DNA of 11,770 nt, from NCBI GenBank assembly GCA_003223065.1, contig QHXU01000008.1, positions 1-11,770 of the forward strand, in the 5' to 3' direction. The position numbers were made by a program, and so were the translations under genes. Source of the DNA: Acidobacteriota bacterium. GTDB lineage: Bacteria > Acidobacteriota > Terriglobia > Bryobacterales > Bryobacteraceae. The notes under the pieces are model-generated. The model worked only from the letters and a program-made list of their open reading frames with translations. It did not search any database and was not told the origin of the DNA. Shown in pieces: positions 7,325 to 11,770 of the stretch. Position 1 is the stretch's first letter. Each line of letters starts with the position of its first letter.

Positions 7325-9421
7325 TTACCCCACCTGCACGAGACCGTAGCGCCGCTGCCAGTGATCGCGAATGAATGCGACAGCGCGCCGCAGGTCGTCT
7401 CCCGTGGGCGGATTCGCGACGAACGCCGCCGCCTGATTGCGGGCGAGTTCCAGAATGTCCGCGTCCCTGAGAATATTGCCGATCTGCAGCGCCGGAAGGC
7501 CCGATTGGCGCGTGCCGAAGAACTCGCCCGGCCCGCGCAGCTTCATGTCCATTTCGGCGATGTAGAAGCCGTCGTTGGATTCAACCAGGGTCCGGATGCG
7601 CTCGCGCGCTGTTTCGTTCAGTTTGCCCGTCACCAGGATGCAGTAGCTCTGGTCGCGGCCTCTTCCAACACGCCCGCGAAGCTGATGTAACTGGGCGAGG
7701 CCGAACCGCTCCGCCTGCTCGATCACCATCACCGTCGCGTTCGGAACGTCTACGCCCACCTCGATTACGGTGGTGGAAACCAGGATTTTCGTTTCGCCAC
7801 GCTGGAACTTCTCCATCGCTGCTTCTTTTTCGTCAGTCGAGAGCCGCCCGTGCAACAGCCCCACAGGTATGTCAGGGAACACCACTTGGGAAAGATGACC
7901 GTGCATTTTCTCGGCGGCCTTCATCGCCTGGGTCTCCGATTCCTCGATTACCGGATACACGACGTAGGCCTGGCGCCCGAGATCGACCTGTTTCTTGAGA
8001 AAGCTATAGACCTGCTCGACTCTGTCCTGCGGTACGTGTTTGGTGACAATCGGCTTGCGTCCGGGAGGCATCTCGTCGATGACGCTGACGTCGAGGTCGC
8101 CGTATATAGTCAACGCAAGCGTGCGTGGAATCGGCGTCGCGGTCATCACCAGCACATCGGGATGGCTGCCTTTCTCCATCAATGCCTGGCGCTGCTCTAC
8201 GCCAAAGCGATGCTGTTCGTCAACAATCGCGAGGCCGAGCTTCGAGAACTCAACGTCGGCTTCGAGCAGCGCATGCGTGCCCACCACCACCTGAGCCAGC
8301 CCGCCCGCCACTAGCCTCTTGAGCTGCGTCTTCTCGCGCGGCGTGTTCGACCCGGTTAGCAGAATCGTCACGTACCCCAGCTTCTGAAACAGCTTCTTGA
8401 AATAGAAGAAATGCTGCGCGGCGAGGATTTCAGTCGGCGCCAGCACGGCCACCTGGTGACCGTTCTCAATTGCGATGATCGCCGCTTCCGCCGCCACCAG
8501 CGTCTTTCCGCTGCCGACGTCGCCCTGCAGCAGGCGGTACATCGGATGAGGCGCGGACATATCGTGCGCGATCTCGGCAAGGACGCGCTTCTGCGCGCCG
8601 GTGGGCTTGAATGGCAGCATCTGCTTGATGCGTTCCCGCACACGATCCGTAAGCGCGAAAGCGATGCCCGGATACAGCCGCGCCTTGGCGCGCTTCAATT
8701 CGAGGCCGCACTCGAGCCAGAAAAATTCTTCGAAAATCAGGCGGAACTGGGCTGGGGAACGAAATGCGTTAAGCAGACGCAAATCCGATTCCGGCGGCGG
8801 AAAGTGTAGGGCGCGGATAGCGCTCCATCTGTCTGGCAACTTTAATTGCTGTAGAACATGCGCCGGCAGCGGATCGGGGAGCGGCGCAATGCTCTCCAGG
8901 ATCCGATGGAGCAGGACGCGGAAAACGCGCGTAGTGATTTTACCGGCGGCTTCGTAAATCGGCACGACGCGGCCCGTGTGCAGCGACGCGTCACCGTCTT
9001 CGTCGCCCGCAAGAATTTCGAATTCAGGATGCATCATCGCCAGCTGACCCGAGTACGAGTCGAACTCCACTTTCCCGAACAGCGCGACCTTCTGGCCCGG
9101 CGCAAACACGTCGGCAAGATACGCTCCGTGAAACCATTTGCCCACCAGCGTTCCACGCGAGGAGTCGGTGAAGGTTGCCTGAAACATCCCCAGATTGCGC
9201 CGATGGAAACCCGCCATCTTGGTGGACCGCACCTCTGCCATCACTGTGGCCATTTCGCCTGGGGCGAGCTGGCGGATTGATTTGACGTTGCTGCGATCCT
9301 CGTATCGGAACGGCGCGTAGGTGAGGACGTCCTCGACCGCCTTGAGGCCCTTGGCTTCGAGCATCGCAGCGCGCGCGGGCCCGACGCCTTTCACGTACAT
9401 GAGTGGGGTCGAGAGGTCCAA
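7325..9421 (-). CDS. recG: ATP-dependent DNA helicase RecG
   Basis: This 698-residue protein is full length for RecG, which remodels stalled replication forks and branch-migrates Holliday junctions. The N-terminal wedge/OB region holds YVKGVGPARA (9-18). Helicase motifs follow: Walker A GDVGSGKT (300-307), DEQH (401-404) followed by RFGVEQRQAL, TATPIPRTLA (427-436), and motif VI QLRGRVGRG (580-588). The C-terminal part keeps the family's GPGEFFGTRQSG segment. The start is TTG at 9421, chosen because MDLSTPLMYVKGVGP matches the usual RecG N-terminus; an ATG at 9400 would lose the first seven residues. A stop lies in frame four codons upstream of the TTG, and beyond it a short reading frame with a strong Shine-Dalgarno (see the leader entry). 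Nineteen bases separate this start from the divergent oxidoreductase gene. Confidence 0.95.
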   Translation of the reverse strand: MDLSTPLMYVKGVGPARAAMLEAKGLKAVEDVLTYAPFRYEDRSNVKSIRQLAPGEMATVMAEVRSTKMAGFHRRNLGMFQATFTDSSRGTLVGKWFHGAYLADVFAPGQKVALFGKVEFDSYSGQLAMMHPEFEILAGDEDGDASLHTGRVVPIYEAAGKITTRVFRVLLHRILESIAPLPDPLPAHVLQQLKLPDRWSAIRALHFPPPESDLRLLNAFRSPAQFRLIFEEFFWLECGLELKRAKARLYPGIAFALTDRVRERIKQMLPFKPTGAQKRVLAEIAHDMSAPHPMYRLLQGDVGSGKTLVAAEAAIIAIENGHQVAVLAPTEILAAQHFFYFKKLFQKLGYVTILLTGSNTPREKTQLKRLVAGGLAQVVVGTHALLEADVEFSKLGLAIVDEQHRFGVEQRQALMEKGSHPDVLVMTATPIPRTLALTIYGDLDVSVIDEMPPGRKPIVTKHVPQDRVEQVYSFLKKQVDLGRQAYVVYPVIEESETQAMKAAEKMHGHLSQVVFPDIPVGLLHGRLSTDEKEAAMEKFQRGETKILVSTTVIEVGVDVPNATVMVIEQAERFGLAQLHQLRGRVGRGRDQSYCILVTGKLNETARERIRTLVESNDGFYIAEMDMKLRGPGEFFGTRQSGLPALQIGNILRDADILELARNQAAAFVANPPTGDDLRRAVAFIRDHWQRRYGLVQVG

Positions 9422-9430
9422 CGGCTGCTC

Positions 9431-9465
9431 TTAGTGTACAATGCCGGTCATCATGCTCCTCCTTT
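9431..9465 (-). promoter_or_regulatory. Candidate recG leader: strong Shine-Dalgarno and 7-codon mini-ORF in frame with recG
   Basis: On the minus strand AAAGGAGGAG (9465-9456) is followed by ATGATG (9454-9449), encoding MMTGIVH and a TAA at 9433-9431. This frame is the recG frame, and the recG TTG starts 9 bases after the TAA. It could be a leader peptide coupling translation into recG, or the remnant of an older start cut off by a stop mutation or a sequencing error. The same bases encode Leu-Leu-Leu-Ser of the opposite-strand signal peptide (CTC CTC CTT), so the purine run may be coincidental. Confidence 0.35.
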
Positions 9466-10376
9466 CGAGCTTTCTTGTGTTTGCTCTGGCAGCGGCTGCC
9501 GCCGATCTCAGGCTTGGCATCGTCGGCACTGATACGAGCCACGCGACGGAATTCACCAAACTGCTGAACGGCGGGGTTGTGCAAGGAGCGCGTGTAGTTG
9601 CGGCATACAAGGGCGGCAGCCCCGATGTCGAATCCAGCCGGACGCGCGTCGACAGATTCGCCCAGGAGTTGCAGCAGAAGTGGAGCGTTGAATTCGTGCC
9701 CGACATCCCGTCGCTATGCGCGAAAGTGGACGCGATTCTGATCGAGAGCGTGGATGGGCGCACGCACCTGGCGCAGGCGCGCGCAGTGATCGCCGCCAAG
9801 AGGCCGATGTTCATTGATAAGCCGCTGGCCTCTACGCTCGATGACGCGCGCGAGATCGCGCGGCTTGCAAAGGCCGCCGGCGTGCCGTGGTTCAGCTCGT
9901 CGAGTCTCCGCTGGAGCGAGATTACGGAGAAGCTTGGCGGCCCCGGCATTCTCGGCGCGACGGCCTGGGGGCCCGGACCATTCGAAGAACACCACCAGCT
10001 CGAGCTCTCCTGGTACGCAATTCATCCGATCGAGCTGCTTTTCACGCTTATGGGGACCGGCTGCGAAGAGGTCACGCGCGTGGCCGGAGCGGATGCGGAC
10101 GAGATCACTTGCCGCTGGCGCGACGGCCGCGTTGGAAGCGTACGGGCGCTGCGGCCCTATGGCCCGTACGGCGCAGTCGTCTTCCGCAAAGACGGCGCGG
10201 TGATGAGCCCGTCCAAACCGCGCACCGGCTACGAGCCGCTGGTGCGTGAGATCATCGAGTTTTTCAAGACCGGCCATCCGCCGGTATCGAACGAAGAAAC
10301 CCTCGAGATCTTCGCCTTTATGGATGCCGCGCAGCGCAGCAAGGAAGCAGGTGGCAAACCGATGCGTCTGCGGTAG
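9441..10376 (+). CDS. Exported Gfo/Idh/MocA-type oxidoreductase-like protein
   Basis: This 311-residue protein begins with a Sec-type signal sequence (MPVIMLLLSSFLVFALAAAAA) without twin arginines. A Rossmann-type start follows, LRLGIVGTDTSHATEF (about 23-38), where the family's usual G.G..G is replaced by G-I-V-G-T-D-T-S-H. Further on, DKPLAS (126-131) stands in place of the family EKP motif, and YAIHP (192-196) supplies a histidine where many members have their catalytic one. Members normally oxidise or reduce sugars, inositols or related compounds with NAD(P). The altered motifs and export signal leave substrate and cofactor use open. The start may be ATG 9441 or ATG 9453; neither has a Shine-Dalgarno, and both keep the signal peptide. 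It lies 35 bases before a paralog with the same strand, export pattern and fold. Confidence 0.82.
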   Translation: MPVIMLLLSSFLVFALAAAAADLRLGIVGTDTSHATEFTKLLNGGVVQGARVVAAYKGGSPDVESSRTRVDRFAQELQQKWSVEFVPDIPSLCAKVDAILIESVDGRTHLAQARAVIAAKRPMFIDKPLASTLDDAREIARLAKAAGVPWFSSSSLRWSEITEKLGGPGILGATAWGPGPFEEHHQLELSWYAIHPIELLFTLMGTGCEEVTRVAGADADEITCRWRDGRVGSVRALRPYGPYGAVVFRKDGAVMSPSKPRTGYEPLVREIIEFFKTGHPPVSNEETLEIFAFMDAAQRSKEAGGKPMRLR

Positions 10377-10411
10377 TGCCGTGTTCGATCCGATATGATG
10401 CAGATGGGACC

Positions 10412-11528
10412 ATGGCACAGAGAGTCATCGCCATCTTCATCCTGTTCTGTTCCTTCTTATGCGCCGCGCAATCATCCGACAGCGGAGAGCGGAAACCACT
10501 TCGGCTCGCGATCGTGGGGGCTCGTTCACAGCCATGTGGATGGATTCTTCCGGTCGTTGAAGAATCGCAACGACGTTGATCTTGTCGGCGTCTTTGATCC
10601 GGATCCAGCGCTCTGTCACAAATATGGGCAGCGCTACGCCCTCCCCGGCGCCGTGTTCTTTACTGAACTTGTGGTCATGCTGGACCGCACCAAGCCCGAA
10701 GCAGTGGCCACATTCACGAGTACGTTCGACCACCCGGCGGTAGTGGAGGCATGCGCTCAGCGCAAGATCCACGTGATGATGGAGAAGCCGCTTGCCGTCA
10801 GCATGGAACACGCCCGGGCCATCCAGCGAGACGCCGGCCGCGGCGGCATTCATGTAATCGTCAATTACGAGACCACCTGGTATCGGAGTCACGGCGCCAT
10901 GTGGGACCTCATCAAGGAGCAGCGGGCCGCGGGCGATATTCGCAAGATGGTCGCCATGGATGGCCACCAAGGGCCGAAGGAGATCGGAGTGCCGGCGGAG
11001 TTTTTCGGCTGGCTGACGGATCCGGTCAAGAATGGCGCCGGCGCGCTCTTCGATTTCGGGTGCTACGGCGCGAACCTCATGACGTGGCTGATGGAGAATG
11101 AGCGGCCCGACACAGTCACGGCAATCACGCAGCGTTTCAAACCGGAGATCTATCCACGCGTGGATGACGAAGCCACGGTGCTGCTCGAATATCCGAAGGC
11201 GCAGGGCATCATTCAGGCATCCTGGAACTGGCCGTTTAACCGGAAAGATTTCGAGGTCTATGCCCAGCGCGGACACGCGCTTGCATTTGGAGGAAACGTG
11301 CTCCGTGTGCGCCTGCCGGACCAGCGCGAAGAAGAAGTGCGCACGCCCGCCGAGCTGCCGCCTGACGATCGGGACTCGGTGTCCTATCTGACAGCAGTCG
11401 TTCGAGGGAGACGCAAGCCCTCCGGTCTGTCCTCGATCGAAAACAACATGATCGTGACGGAGATTCTGGAAGCTGCCCGCGAGTCCGCGCGCAGCGGCAA
11501 AACGATTGCAATCGCGGCCCATAAATAA
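10412..11528 (+). CDS. Exported Gfo/Idh/MocA-type oxidoreductase, frameshifted near the N-terminus
   Basis: The gene is read in two frames. From ATG 10412 the first frame gives a signal peptide (MAQRVIAIFILFCSFLCAAQ) and LRLAIVG, but it then leaves the family pattern and stops near 10579. The second frame carries LVHSHVDGFFRSL and everything after it to the TAA at 11528. Removing one G from the five-G run at 10516-10520 joins them as LRLAIVGLVHSHVDGFF and gives a normal 371-residue protein. EKPLAVS then falls at about 124-130 in the restored numbering, and GALFDFGCYGANLMTWLM matches the family's substrate-side helix. The long frame upstream of the shift (from ATG 10395) is low-complexity nonsense and not a real N-terminus. 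The shift may be a sequencing error, a recent mutation or slippage. The protein is paralogous to the preceding gene and probably exported. Confidence 0.8.
10516..10520 (+). other. Frameshift site: run of five G
   Basis: Four Gs at this point would restore a continuous oxidoreductase frame; the fifth shifts it. Codons on both sides agree with the Gfo/Idh/MocA N-terminal strand and following loop, so the break is confined to this run. Confidence 0.75.
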
Positions 11529-11770
11529 TGAGCGGAGAGCCGAACGTTTCCCGGCAAGTGCGCATGGTCAAGCGCCGGTTCCGGCGATTCTTCGACCGTC
11601 TCGGGCCGGGGTTGATTAGCGGCGCGGCGGACGACGATCCCTCCGGAATCTCCACTTATTCCGTCGCCGGCGCCTCCTTCGGCTACGCTACGCTTTGGAC
11701 GGCGCTATTTTCGTTTCCGCTGATGACCGCTGTGCCGTTGATGTGCGCGCCCCTCGGCATGGTCACCGCG
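11528..11770 (+). CDS. NRAMP-type divalent metal cation transporter, N-terminal part (partial)
   Basis: The ATG at 11528 shares its A with the TAA of the preceding gene (TAATG), and 81 codons stay open to the window edge. A basic N-terminal stretch (QVRMVKRRFRRFF, about 10-22) leads into LGPGLISGAADDDPSGISTYS, the first membrane segment of NRAMP-like transporters, and then FGYATLWTALFSFPLM (second segment). The family imports Mn2+, Fe2+ or related ions across the inner membrane with protons. Canonical members have DPGN in the first segment as metal ligands; here residues 37-40 are DPSG, as in a branch of NRAMP-like proteins whose ion is less certain. The remaining roughly 300-350 residues lie outside the window. 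The one-base overlap suggests cotranslation with the oxidoreductase gene. Function beyond metal transport is unsure. Confidence 0.85.
   Translation, partial: MSGEPNVSRQVRMVKRRFRRFFDRLGPGLISGAADDDPSGISTYSVAGASFGYATLWTALFSFPLMTAVPLMCAPLGMVTA

Noticed and set aside
10394..10399. TATGAT as a -10 box for the second oxidoreductase
   Set aside because: No -35-like hexamer lies 16-18 bases upstream, and the short gap favours cotranscription with the preceding gene.
10437..11522. 361-codon minus-strand open frame opposite the second oxidoreductase
   Set aside because: The plus strand holds clear family motifs (EKPLAVS, DFGCYGANL); the antisense frame holds none.

Overview
The window looks like a chromosomal segment from an Acidobacteriota member, most likely of the Solibacter/Bryobacter type. 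This is inferred from high GC, many Sec-exported proteins of unknown role, M14 peptidases with an amidotransferase-like C-terminal domain, and exported proteins with Ig-like repeats. No rRNA, tRNA, CRISPR array, transposase or integrase was seen, and no gap between genes exceeds about 75 bases.

Layout. (1) Bases 1-84 are a perfect 33-base inverted repeat around an 18-base spacer, probably a fold-back assembly or library artefact at a contig end. (2) Bases 36-3112 (+) hold two tandem paralogous exported M14 metallopeptidases, the first truncated by the window start, joined by a GTGA overlap. (3) Bases 3187-6784 (+) hold three exported proteins of unknown function, each joined to the next by an ATGA overlap: an Ig-like protein with a C-terminal membrane segment, a probable beta-propeller-like protein, and a protein with five Ig-type repeats plus a large beta-rich C-terminal region. 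(4) Bases 6787-9421 (-) hold the housekeeping pair recG-rsmD, whose end lies 2 bases from the end of the previous unit. (5) From 9441 onward (+) there are two paralogous exported Gfo/Idh/MocA-type oxidoreductases, the second carrying a one-base frameshift in a G run. They are followed by the start of an NRAMP-type metal transporter that runs off the window and overlaps the preceding stop codon by one base.

How the parts work together. The M14 pair probably degrades peptides or modifies cell-wall material outside the cytoplasm. The three-gene exported unit is the best candidate for an undescribed system: the coupling implies the proteins are made together, and their make-up (membrane-anchored Ig domain, propeller, Ig-repeat stalk) fits a surface assembly. 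This is inference only. recG and rsmD act in DNA repair/recombination and 16S rRNA methylation. The oxidoreductase pair, with signal peptides and no twin-arginine motif, poses the question of how a nucleotide-dependent fold would work outside the cytoplasm.
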